In this document: one piece after another, positions 6,299-12,107 of the stretch
How positions within the stretch are numbered: position 1 is the stretch's first letter
Layout of the letters: each line of letters starts with the position of its first letter
Source of the DNA: JBARRO01 sp049644265
GTDB lineage: Bacteria; Bacteroidota; Ignavibacteria; UBA10030
Direction of reading: 5' to 3'
Assembly (NCBI GenBank): GCA_049644265.1
Contig: JBARRO010000166.1
Coordinates: 1-12,107 of the forward strand
Length of the DNA: 12,107 nucleotides
Translations under genes and position numbers: made by a program
The notes under the pieces: generated by a model
What the model saw: the letters and a program-made list of their open reading frames with translations, nothing else
What the model was told of the DNA's origin: nothing
Database searches by the model: none

Positions 6299-7911
6299 TT
6301 TGTGGTTGAATATTCCTTTACTGCTTTGACAAAATCGCGGAACAGGGGATGCGGGTTGATCGGGCGCGATTTCAGCTCAGGATGGAACTGGCCAGCCACA
6401 AACCAGGGATGGTCCGGCAGCTCGATGATTTCCACAAGATCGTTATTCGGATAGATGCCGCTGAATCGCATGCCGTGGTCCGCAAGTTTCTTTTTGAACT
6501 TGTTGTTGACTTCGAAACGATGGCGATGCCGCTCCGAGATAAATTCCTTCCGATAGGCCTGATAGGCTTTTGAGCCTCTCGAGACCGAGCACGGATACGT
6601 CCCCAACCGCATGGTGCCACCGAGATTGCGGACGGACTTCTGTTCGAGCATCATGTCGATGACGTTTTGTTTTGTCTTCTTGAATTCCGTGCTGTTTGCG
6701 TCCCTCATGCCGCAGACATTCCGGGCAAACTCGATGACGGCGCACTGCAGACCGAGGCAAATCCCGAAAAACGGAATCTTATTCTCCCGGACATACCGGA
6801 TTGAAGAAATTTTCCCCTCGATGCCCCGGTTGCCGAATCCCCATGGAACCAGAAGCCCTGTCGCGCCTTTGAGATACTTCTCGGCCCCGTATTTTTCGAC
6901 GTCTTCGGCCTTGATCCAGTCCAGGTCCACCCGCACATCGTTTTCCGCACCGGCATGGACAAAGGCCTCCGAGATACTCTTGTACGCATCCTTGAGTTCC
7001 GTGTATTTCCCGCATACCGCAATGCGCACCGAACCCTTCGGATTCTTTACCTTATTGACGAACCGCATCCACTTCCGCAGATCGGGTTTTGAGGTCTTGA
7101 TGTTGAGCTTTTCGAGAACAATATCCGCGAGGTGCTCCTTTTCGAACACCAGCGGCACTTCGTAGATGGAATCGACATCCTTCCCCTCGATCACCGACGA
7201 CGCTTCCATGTTGCAGAACAGAGCAATCTTTTCGCGGAGTTCCTTCGTCAGCGGTTTTTCCGACCGGCAGATGAGCACGTCGGGTTGAACGCCGATTTCC
7301 AGCAGGGTCTTCACGCTGTGCTGCGTCGGCTTTGTTTTCACCTCTCCGGCCGAGCGGATGTATGGAACCAGCGTCACGTGGATGTTGATGGCGTTCCGGC
7401 GGCCGACGTTCAGTGCAAGTTGCCTGATCGCTTCGAGAAAGGGCAGCCCCTCGATGTCGCCGACCGTTCCGCCCACCTCGGTAATGATCACATCGTACTT
7501 TCCCGTCTTCGCCACATTCCAGATCCGACGTTTGATCTCATCAGTGATGTGGGGAACAACCTGAACTGTCGCTCCCAAATAATCTCCGCGTCGCTCTTTC
7601 GAGATAACCTCATAATAGACCTGACCCGTGGTGGCGTTGTTTTGACGGGACATGTTCTCGTCGAGAAAACGCTCATAATGACCGAGGTCCAGGTCGGTCT
7701 CCGCACCGTCCTCCGTCACATACACCTCGCCGTGCTGGAATGGGTTCATTGTTCCCGGATCCACGTTGATGTACGGGTCAAATTTCTGGATTGTTACCCG
7801 AAGTCCGCGCGATTTCAGGAGCAATCCCAGAGAGGCAGCGGCTATTCCTTTCCCGAGGGATGAAACAACCCCGCCGGTAATAAAAATAAATTTCACGTGA
7901 TTACGGGCCAT
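6295..7911 (-). CDS. pyrG: CTP synthase (glutamine-hydrolysing)
   Basis: Converts UTP, ATP and glutamine to CTP, the last step of de novo CTP synthesis. It is cytoplasmic and tetrameric. At 538 aa it has the usual length. The synthase domain begins with FITGGVVSSLGKGI (10-23, the P-loop) and carries KFDPYINVDPGTMNPFQHGE, DGAETDLDLGHYERF and EVGGTVGDIE. The glutaminase domain has the nucleophile C385 (GICLGLQ) and the partners H510 and E512 (GQFHPE). NLGGTMRLG and RHRHRFEVNN are also present. Odd: the usual oxyanion-loop PGGFG reads PWGFG, with W357 at the position of E. coli Gly351. No SD precedes the ATG. Upstream lies an 8-bp tandem array, then kdsB, whose product uses CTP. The stop overlaps the next gene by 4 bp. 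Confidence 0.98.
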   Translation of the reverse strand: MARNHVKFIFITGGVVSSLGKGIAAASLGLLLKSRGLRVTIQKFDPYINVDPGTMNPFQHGEVYVTEDGAETDLDLGHYERFLDENMSRQNNATTGQVYYEVISKERRGDYLGATVQVVPHITDEIKRRIWNVAKTGKYDVIITEVGGTVGDIEGLPFLEAIRQLALNVGRRNAINIHVTLVPYIRSAGEVKTKPTQHSVKTLLEIGVQPDVLICRSEKPLTKELREKIALFCNMEASSVIEGKDVDSIYEVPLVFEKEHLADIVLEKLNIKTSKPDLRKWMRFVNKVKNPKGSVRIAVCGKYTELKDAYKSISEAFVHAGAENDVRVDLDWIKAEDVEKYGAEKYLKGATGLLVPWGFGNRGIEGKISSIRYVRENKIPFFGICLGLQCAVIEFARNVCGMRDANSTEFKKTKQNVIDMMLEQKSVRNLGGTMRLGTYPCSVSRGSKAYQAYRKEFISERHRHRFEVNNKFKKKLADHGMRFSGIYPNNDLVEIIELPDHPWFVAGQFHPELKSRPINPHPLFRDFVKAVKEYSTTK

Positions 7912-7996
7912 TGTGGGTGGGGATTGGTTAATTGGTTGATTGGTTGATTGAGCTATTGGTGAGTGCCTGCCCGCCGAAAAGAAACCAAAGGCGGGG
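7912..7996. other. kdsB-pyrG gap with short hairpin
   Basis: This is the only long gap (85 bp) inside the minus-strand operon. It holds the 8-bp array and, nearer kdsB, CCCGCC (7970-7975) pairing with GGCGGG (7990-7995) across a 14-base loop. No T run follows on the minus strand, so I do not call a terminator. It may be an attenuating or processing hairpin, or an intergenic repeat remnant. Confidence 0.45.
7922..7961. repeat. Tandem array, 5 x 8 bp (GATTGGTT)
   Basis: The units are GATTGGTT, AATTGGTT, GATTGGTT, GATTGAGC and TATTGGTG, with the first three nearly identical and the last two decayed. The array lies 11-50 bases upstream of the pyrG ATG, inside the kdsB-pyrG gap, so it forms the immediate pyrG leader in the transcript. 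Confidence 0.85.
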
Positions 7997-8764
7997 TTAT
8001 TTTCGCTCCATACGCCTGATGAGAGCTCGAACCTTCCTTACATCGGCCGGGGTGTCGATCGGGATACTGTCGAATCTGGTAGTGCCGACTTTGATCGAGT
8101 ACCCGTTCTCAAGAACTCTTAGCTGCTCCAGCCGCTCGGACCGCTCCAGTGCGGACTCGGGCAGCCGGCTGTATGTGGCAAGAAATTTTCGACGGAAAAC
8201 ATAAATCCCAATGTGCTTGTAGAACGATTGGCGACTCAACCACTTTCCGACATTAAGCTCATCCCGCACATGCGGAATGACTGACCGTGAGAAGTACAGT
8301 GCGGTTTTCTTTTTGTCAAACACAACCTTCACCACTGCAGGGTTCTTGAGGTCAACGGCGGATTCGATTTTTTTCGCGAGCGTGCCGAGGCCCGCTTGGG
8401 GATCGTCGAGCAGCAATTGAACGGCCTGGTCGATCATTTTCGGAGCCATCAGCGGTTCGTCCCCCTGAACGTTCACGAAAATGTCTCCCCGGATTTTCCT
8501 TGCCACCGCTGCAACCCGGTCGCTGCCGCTCTTGATACCCGACGAAGTCATGACCACTTCCCCGCCGAATCCTTCAACAACCTTCGCGATTCGCCGGTCG
8601 TCTGTAGCGACTACAACCCGGTCAACGAGCCTCGCCCGCCGCACTCTCTCGTAGACTCTCTGGACCATCGGCTTTCCGAGCAAGTCGACCAGCGGCTTTG
8701 CGGGAAGTCTCCGGGAAGCGTAGCGCGCCGGGATAACTGCCACGACTCGAGTGGTTCCTGGCAT
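7997..8764 (-). CDS. kdsB: 3-deoxy-manno-octulosonate cytidylyltransferase (CMP-Kdo synthetase)
   Basis: Activates Kdo with CTP to CMP-Kdo for the lipid A-core of lipopolysaccharide; cytoplasmic. 255 aa, the normal length. Family motifs in order: IPARYASRRLPAKPL (11-25, nucleotide binding), VVVATDD (50-56), SGSDR (79-83, where SGTDR is more usual), NVQGDEPLM (98-106), ALYFSRSVIP (155-164), YKHIGIYVFRR (182-192), LERSERLEQLRVLENG (206-221) and IDTPADV (236-242). The ATG lies 3 bp after the gatC stop, and GGAG about 11 bp upstream, within gatC, may serve as SD. Together with pyrG downstream it links CTP supply to LPS precursor synthesis. Confidence 0.97.
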   Translation of the reverse strand: MPGTTRVVAVIPARYASRRLPAKPLVDLLGKPMVQRVYERVRRARLVDRVVVATDDRRIAKVVEGFGGEVVMTSSGIKSGSDRVAAVARKIRGDIFVNVQGDEPLMAPKMIDQAVQLLLDDPQAGLGTLAKKIESAVDLKNPAVVKVVFDKKKTALYFSRSVIPHVRDELNVGKWLSRQSFYKHIGIYVFRRKFLATYSRLPESALERSERLEQLRVLENGYSIKVGTTRFDSIPIDTPADVRKVRALIRRMERK

Positions 8765-8767
8765 CGC

Positions 8768-9061
8768 TTATTTATCTCCGATGACTTTGGGGACCTTGAA
8801 GAACCGGTCCGTTTTTGCCGGAGCATTCCTGAGCGCCTCTTCCGTGGGAATACCCGGCTTCGTTTCGTCAGCGCGGAACACATTTCCCAGCTCGATGACA
8901 TGTGAAAGCGGTTCGACGTTGCTTGTGTCGAGCTTGTTCAACGTTTCGATATGACGAAGGATGTCGTTCAGTTGGTGCGTGAATTTCTCCTTCTCGGACT
9001 CCGTGAACTCGAGTTTTGCAAGCTTCGCGATGTGCTCGACGTCTTTGATTGTCACGGCCAT
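8768..9061 (-). CDS. gatC: Asp/Glu-tRNA amidotransferase subunit C
   Basis: The small subunit of GatCAB, which amidates misacylated Glu-tRNA(Gln) and/or Asp-tRNA(Asn). GatC wraps around and stabilises the GatA-GatB interface. 97 aa, the family's typical size. Characteristic features are the N-terminal VEHIAKLAKLEFTESEKEKF (8-27), LNDILRHIETLNKLDTSNVEPLSH (31-54), and the FRADE and ALRNAPAKTDRFFKVPKVI end. GAGAGG lies 10 or so bases before the ATG. gatA and gatB are not adjacent. The gene instead sits between plsC and kdsB, so the complex is assembled from separate loci. Confidence 0.95.
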   Translation of the reverse strand: MAVTIKDVEHIAKLAKLEFTESEKEKFTHQLNDILRHIETLNKLDTSNVEPLSHVIELGNVFRADETKPGIPTEEALRNAPAKTDRFFKVPKVIGDK

Positions 9062-9074
9062 GGATGAATTCCTC

Positions 9075-9782
9075 TCACTGATCCCGGTAGTGCGATGCGA
9101 TGACGGTGTGGATCCGTTCCATCAATTCCTGCTCAGCTTCCCTTCCCTGAATGCCTACCGTCTCGACAGGCTTGTCCAGAACCAGCGTAATGTCGGCGGG
9201 TTTGACGTTCAGGGACCCCTTCGGGAGAATCCGGTACGTATTGTTGATGGCAACGGGGACGATGGGCACTCCCGATTTCGCCGCAATGGCAAATGCGCCG
9301 CGTTTGAACGGCTGAAGCTTCCCGTCCCGCGTGCGCGTTCCTTCGGCGAACACCAATACAGACTTCCCGCTCCGGATCTTTCCAGCAGCTTCTTCGATGC
9401 TCTGCATGGCATCCCGGCTCTTGAAGCGGTCGATGGCGATGTAGGGTCCGAATTTCAGCGCCCACCCCCACAGCGGCACTTTTGTGAGCTCCTCTTTGAA
9501 CATGATGTTCACCCTGCCCGGAATCGACGTCAGCGCTGCCGGAATATCAAACATGCTGGCATGGTTTGAGACATAGATGTAATTCTTCGATCGATCGAGA
9601 TATTCCGCCCCTTCGATCTTCACCTTGATGCCGAAGAGCCAGAGCACCATGCGCGACCACGACCGGGCGGACCAATGATACAGTCTGGCGCTCGGTTGCA
9701 CAAAAGCCCCCAGCAGCGCCAGGAGGGATAACGGCACAGCCAATGCGACAACCAGAATCCCTTTGAGAATTGTCACAACCAT
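9075..9782 (-). CDS. plsC: 1-acyl-sn-glycerol-3-phosphate acyltransferase (PlsC-like)
   Basis: Transfers an acyl chain to lysophosphatidate, giving phosphatidate for phospholipid synthesis at the inner membrane. 235 aa. An N-terminal hydrophobic segment (about 4-28) anchors the protein. The catalytic HX4D motif is NHASMFD (H74, D79). FKEELTKVPLWGWALKFGPYIAIDR (95-119) covers the second family block. EGTRTRDGKLQPFKRG (147-162) binds the phosphate of the acceptor, and VPIVPVAI (172-179) is the fourth block. No SD is evident. The ATG is 8 bp past the stop of the M48 protease gene, and the stop is 13 bp before gatC. Related LPLAT enzymes for lipid A or ornithine lipid share these motifs, so the exact acceptor is inferred. 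Confidence 0.92.
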   Translation of the reverse strand: MVVTILKGILVVALAVPLSLLALLGAFVQPSARLYHWSARSWSRMVLWLFGIKVKIEGAEYLDRSKNYIYVSNHASMFDIPAALTSIPGRVNIMFKEELTKVPLWGWALKFGPYIAIDRFKSRDAMQSIEEAAGKIRSGKSVLVFAEGTRTRDGKLQPFKRGAFAIAAKSGVPIVPVAINNTYRILPKGSLNVKPADITLVLDKPVETVGIQGREAEQELMERIHTVIASHYRDQ

Positions 9783-9790
9783 GGTGTTTG

Positions 9791-10987
9791 TCAGTACTGT
9801 TGAGCCGCCCGGATTCTCTTGTCAATGGACGGATGGCTATGGAACAGGAATTCGATAACCGGATGCGGCGTGGTATCGGAAAGGTTCACCGCCGCAAGTT
9901 TCTTCATGGCATTGATGAATGCTTCCTTGTTGTTGATCGTCCGAAGGGCATACCGGTCGGCGGCCCGTTCGTGCGCGCGCGAAACAACGTTCACGGCAGG
10001 CGACGTGACGAGTGAGTATACACCCAACCACAGGGAAAGAAGCGGGAGGGCTGCAATCTGGTCGATGCGCGAGAATCCAAACAGAGAGAGACTCCATTGA
10101 TACAGGAGCGCCGTGCAAAAGAGCCCGAGAAACGTGCTCAACGTGCCCACCGCCATGGACACCCAGATATGATGCAGCCGGTAATGCCCCAGCTCGTGGG
10201 CAAATACCGCCTCGATTTCCTCGTCCGTGAGATTTGCCACAAGCGTATCACCCAGAACGATGCGCTTCGACTTTCCAATCCCCGTGAAGGCGGCATTCGC
10301 CTTCTTGGTGTTCTTGCTCATGTCGAAAACAAACACTCCCTGCACCACGACCCCCGCCTTCCCGCATAAGGCAACAATCCGCGATTTCAACTTTTCGTCG
10401 GCGACCGGTTTGAACTTGTAGAAAATGGGGAAAATCAGTATCGGAGCAACGCGCGCCAGGAGCACCGAGACGACAAAGATCACCATGCCGACAGGAAGCC
10501 ACCACAGCGATGCAAAATTCTTAAGGCAGGCGTAAAAGACCAGCAGCACCGGCAGGCCGATTGGAATGCCGACCAGGAGACCTTTGACTCCCTCCCAGAT
10601 CCATGCACGGAATGCCTGGTTGGAAAGCCGGTACTTATGTTCGAGAATGAAGCCGGAATAATAGCTGAGCGGAAGACTGAGAATGCGCTCGAGACTTCCG
10701 AACCCTGCCACAAACAGGGTGAACGCCACGTAGTCATTCGACGTGATCCTGCGGCAGAAACCTTCGAGAATGGTCGAGAACCCCGACGCCACCGTCACGA
10801 GGCCAAACACAAAGAAGAAGGCGGTGCCGATGATGTTCAGGGTAATTCTCTGACGACTGTACTTCTTTGCGAGCTCTTGCGACTGGAGGTTTTGGGGGGA
10901 GTGATGCTGACTGACGGGTTGCTGGCGTCCTATAACATCTATGCCCGCGTCCTTCGAATCTGAAAGACCCGTGACAGCCTGATCCAT
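9791..10987 (-). CDS. M48-family membrane metalloprotease (Ste24/CAAX-protease-like)
   Basis: An integral membrane zinc protease, 398 aa. Motifs are LSLPLSYYSGFILEHKYRLSNQ (103-124, the family's N-terminal signature), FAHELGHYRLHH with the zinc site HELGH (264-268), the third ligand E340 in HERAADRYAL, and SHPSIDKRI near the end. Hydrophobic segments at about 48-70, 86-108, 133-155, 162-188, 273-300 and 310-332 give a polytopic protein. In eukaryotes Ste24 trims prenylated CAAX proteins. Bacterial relatives are thought to act in membrane-protein quality control, and the substrate here is unknown. The first 40 or so residues are polar and Gln/His-rich, perhaps a cytoplasmic extension, or the true start lies downstream. 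It is the first gene of the operon leading to plsC, gatC, kdsB and pyrG. Confidence 0.93.
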   Translation of the reverse strand: MDQAVTGLSDSKDAGIDVIGRQQPVSQHHSPQNLQSQELAKKYSRQRITLNIIGTAFFFVFGLVTVASGFSTILEGFCRRITSNDYVAFTLFVAGFGSLERILSLPLSYYSGFILEHKYRLSNQAFRAWIWEGVKGLLVGIPIGLPVLLVFYACLKNFASLWWLPVGMVIFVVSVLLARVAPILIFPIFYKFKPVADEKLKSRIVALCGKAGVVVQGVFVFDMSKNTKKANAAFTGIGKSKRIVLGDTLVANLTDEEIEAVFAHELGHYRLHHIWVSMAVGTLSTFLGLFCTALLYQWSLSLFGFSRIDQIAALPLLSLWLGVYSLVTSPAVNVVSRAHERAADRYALRTINNKEAFINAMKKLAAVNLSDTTPHPVIEFLFHSHPSIDKRIRAAQQY

Positions 10988-11026
10988 GGAAGAAAAAAGC
11001 CTGGTGAGAGCATCGGTGGTTTGTAT

Positions 11027-11055
11027 AAAATAGAGAAGAGACGGATGAAAAGCAA
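11027..11055 (-). promoter_or_regulatory. Candidate promoter for the M48-to-matrixin operon
   Basis: On the minus strand, TTGCTT (11055-11050), a 17-base spacer and TATTTT (11032-11027) lie 40 bases before the M48 ATG. The match to the sigma-70 consensus is moderate (3/6 and 4/6). It is supported by the same GTTGCTTTT 9-mer with a 17-base spacer upstream of the beta-barrel gene. It also resembles TAnnTT in the Bacteroidota -7 element. Confidence 0.35.
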
Positions 11056-11096
11056 CACGGGAGTTGAGCGTGGAACGTCATGAAGCTCCGTGAAAC

Positions 11097-11127
11097 AAAA
11101 AAGGGAAAGAGGTTCTCTTTCCCTTTT
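11097..11127 (-). terminator. Intrinsic terminator after the beta-barrel gene
   Basis: A perfect 13-bp stem (11127-11115 with 11111-11099) closes a 3-base loop. On the minus strand it is followed by a T-rich tail, TTTTTT then GTTT. It lies 23 bases past the stop of the beta-barrel gene. The right arm also ends in TTTT on the plus strand, but no plus-strand gene leads into it. Confidence 0.9.
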
Positions 11128-11150
11128 GACCGCAGTGACCCGCCGAAAAC

Positions 11151-11789
11151 TCAGAGTGCGATACCGACATTCACAGACATCACACGATTCTTTATGTCGG
11201 CCTTTGTGCCCGAAGAGTTTCCATTCTTGTCAATCGTAGTGAGCCCCAGGTTGTACCGGGCGTCGATCGTCAGCTGAAGAGCGACAAGGTCAATGTCCAA
11301 CCCAGCGCCGAACACAACACCAAAGTCCGTATTGGTCGTTTGGTCTTTGATGTCAGTTTCCGCCGGTAGTGCAGGCGGTGAAGGCGGGTCAGCTTTGACT
11401 TTTGCAGTCAGGAGGAATCCCACGGCGGGACCCGCAAAGATATTGGGTTTTACCGGACTACCTGGAGCCAACGGAATATTGAATTTCAAAAGGACAGGAA
11501 CTTCGACGTAGACGAGGTTGTATGTCACCGTTAGGCCAGGCACCGAACTTTTGGCACCTTTTTGACTGTACAATACTTCGGGTTGGATGGAAATCGGCCC
11601 GGGAAGGCTTAGGTTGAAGAATACTCCTGCCGAAAATGTGGTAATCGATTTCAGGTCCGCATTGTCGGCATCTGCCCCGCCGAGTGTGGCAATATTGAGG
11701 CCTCCCTTAAAACCTTTCGTCAAACTCTGGCTCGTTGCAAACGAAGTAGCGAGGATCAGTACAACAAGAGTCAAAGTTGCTTTTTTCAT
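11151..11789 (-). CDS. Outer-membrane beta-barrel protein, PorT-like
   Basis: 212 aa from the ATG at 11789. I chose this over the longer frame because GAGGGAGA lies 6 bases upstream and the product opens with a clear signal peptide (MKKATLTLVVLILATSFATSQ). Mature residues alternate polar and hydrophobic in beta-barrel fashion: GFKGGLNIATLGG, AGVFFNLSLPGPISIQPEVLYSQKG, VYVEVPVLLKFNI, GVVFGAGLDIDL, LTIDARYNLGLT and the final MSVNVGIAL. This matches the small 8-stranded porin family (OMP_b-brl_2 type) common in the Bacteroidota. An insert with PPSPPALPAETD around 140 is probably an extracellular loop. Function is unknown. The gene is probably monocistronic, with a promoter candidate upstream and a strong terminator downstream. 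Confidence 0.88.
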   Translation of the reverse strand: MKKATLTLVVLILATSFATSQSLTKGFKGGLNIATLGGADADNADLKSITTFSAGVFFNLSLPGPISIQPEVLYSQKGAKSSVPGLTVTYNLVYVEVPVLLKFNIPLAPGSPVKPNIFAGPAVGFLLTAKVKADPPSPPALPAETDIKDQTTNTDFGVVFGAGLDIDLVALQLTIDARYNLGLTTIDKNGNSSGTKADIKNRVMSVNVGIAL

Positions 11790-11840
11790 ACTGAGTCTCC
11801 CTCGACATAGTGGATGATTGACCAATTTGAATGCGCGTGC

Positions 11841-11869
11841 AATCTATCAAGTCCGTTGACCAAAAGCAA
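11841..11869 (-). promoter_or_regulatory. Candidate promoter for the beta-barrel gene
   Basis: On the minus strand, TTGCTT (11869-11864), a 17-base spacer and TAGATT (11846-11841) end 51 bases before the ATG. The -35 region is embedded in GTTGCTTTT, identical to the 9-mer upstream of the M48 gene. Each hexamer alone is a weak match. The shared spacing is the main support. Confidence 0.35.
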
Positions 11870-11883
11870 CCTTCAGGATCACA

Positions 11884-12107
11884 TCACTCGAGAAGTCTAA
11901 TCCGAATCCTGTCCTTTTGCTTGACCTCTCCTTTTCCATCTTTGATTCGGGCCAGGGAAAGGTGAGGGCCCCGAATTTCCACAATTTCCAGCTCTCCGAT
12001 TTTCCGGTCGAAGCCTTTCGCAATTTTGACATCGCTCGCATCCTTTTCCTTCCGTGCCTGGGGATAGACGGATACGAATTGTCCTTTGCGCACGCCGTCT
12101 TCACTCC
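11884..12107 (-). CDS. C-terminal end of an unidentified protein (runs off window)
   Basis: The frame is open from the window edge to the TGA at 11886-11884, giving 73 C-terminal residues. The sequence reads SEDGVRKGQFVSVYPQARKE, then a polar stretch (KDASDVKIAKGFDRK), then IGELEIVEIRGPHLSLARI and a final KQKDRIRIRLLE. The order 'G-x-K-x-G-x-x-V-x-V-Y ... G-x-L-x-I-V-x-I ... S-x-A-x-I ... K-x-D-R-I-R' resembles small beta-barrel C-terminal domains such as those in FlgT- or CsgG-like envelope proteins, a resemblance from memory only. A GTG inside the fragment (12093) could be read as a start, but the frame continues upstream to the edge without a stop, so a larger gene is more likely. Confidence 0.6.
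   Translation of the reverse strand, partial: SEDGVRKGQFVSVYPQARKEKDASDVKIAKGFDRKIGELEIVEIRGPHLSLARIKDGKGEVKQKDRIRIRLLE

Noticed and set aside
6611..7165. 184-aa plus-strand frame opposite pyrG
   Set aside because: It is an antisense shadow lying over the conserved glutaminase domain of pyrG, with no independent support.
7132..7863. 243-aa plus-strand frame opposite pyrG
   Set aside because: It is fully antisense to the well-supported pyrG, has no recognisable domain, and is explained by codon bias on the other strand.
7970..7995. CCCGCC/GGCGGG hairpin after kdsB as a terminator
   Set aside because: The loop is 14 bases and no T run follows on the minus strand. A terminator here would also silence pyrG, unless pyrG has its own promoter.
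11847..12104. 85-aa minus-strand frame near the right edge
   Set aside because: It overlaps the frame that runs in from the edge, which has better protein-like beta patterning; the 85-aa frame has no recognisable pattern.

Overview
The window looks like a chromosomal segment from a Gram-negative member of the Bacteroidota/Chlorobiota (FCB) group, perhaps an Ignavibacteria-like lineage. Three things point there: two secreted proteins end in the FPNPFNP-type C-terminal sorting domain of the type IX secretion system (T9SS); a CMP-Kdo synthetase implies a Kdo-containing outer membrane; and there is a PorT-like outer-membrane beta-barrel. The lineage is inferred from protein style, since no rRNA or other phylogenetic marker is present. 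Base composition looks balanced and similar throughout, and I see no insertion sequence, phage gene, tRNA, rRNA or CRISPR array.

Layout. Positions 1-585 (-) hold the N-terminal 195 codons of RecG helicase. Positions 595-848 are an intergenic spacer carrying three different 7-bp-period tandem arrays, the last of which runs into the stop codon of the next gene. Positions 840-2501 (-) encode an exported amidohydrolase. The divergent spacer 2502-2942 holds a doubtful small reading frame and a hairpin. Positions 2943-3683 (+) encode a small T9SS-exported protein with a cohesin-like domain.

Positions 11057-3686 (-) look like one long operon: M48 membrane protease, plsC, gatC, kdsB, pyrG, a small exported protein, and a T9SS-exported matrixin-type protease. 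Gaps are a few bases or 4-bp ATGA overlaps, except for an 85-bp kdsB-pyrG gap that carries an 8-bp-period array. Positions 11151-11789 (-) encode a beta-barrel protein with a clear SD and a strong terminator. Positions 11884-12107 (-) hold the C-terminal end of an unidentified protein.

Together the operon mixes envelope and core functions. PyrG makes the CTP that KdsB uses to activate Kdo for LPS. CTP also activates phosphatidic acid, which PlsC makes, on the way to phospholipids. GatC serves tRNA amidation, and the M48 protease is a membrane-protein quality-control candidate. The terminal exported pair is tied to pyrG by an ATGA overlap. Most of the window is ordinary housekeeping. The least explained parts are the short-period intergenic arrays, the exported protein/matrixin pair, an unusual residue in the CTP synthase oxyanion loop, and a 9-mer shared by two candidate promoters.
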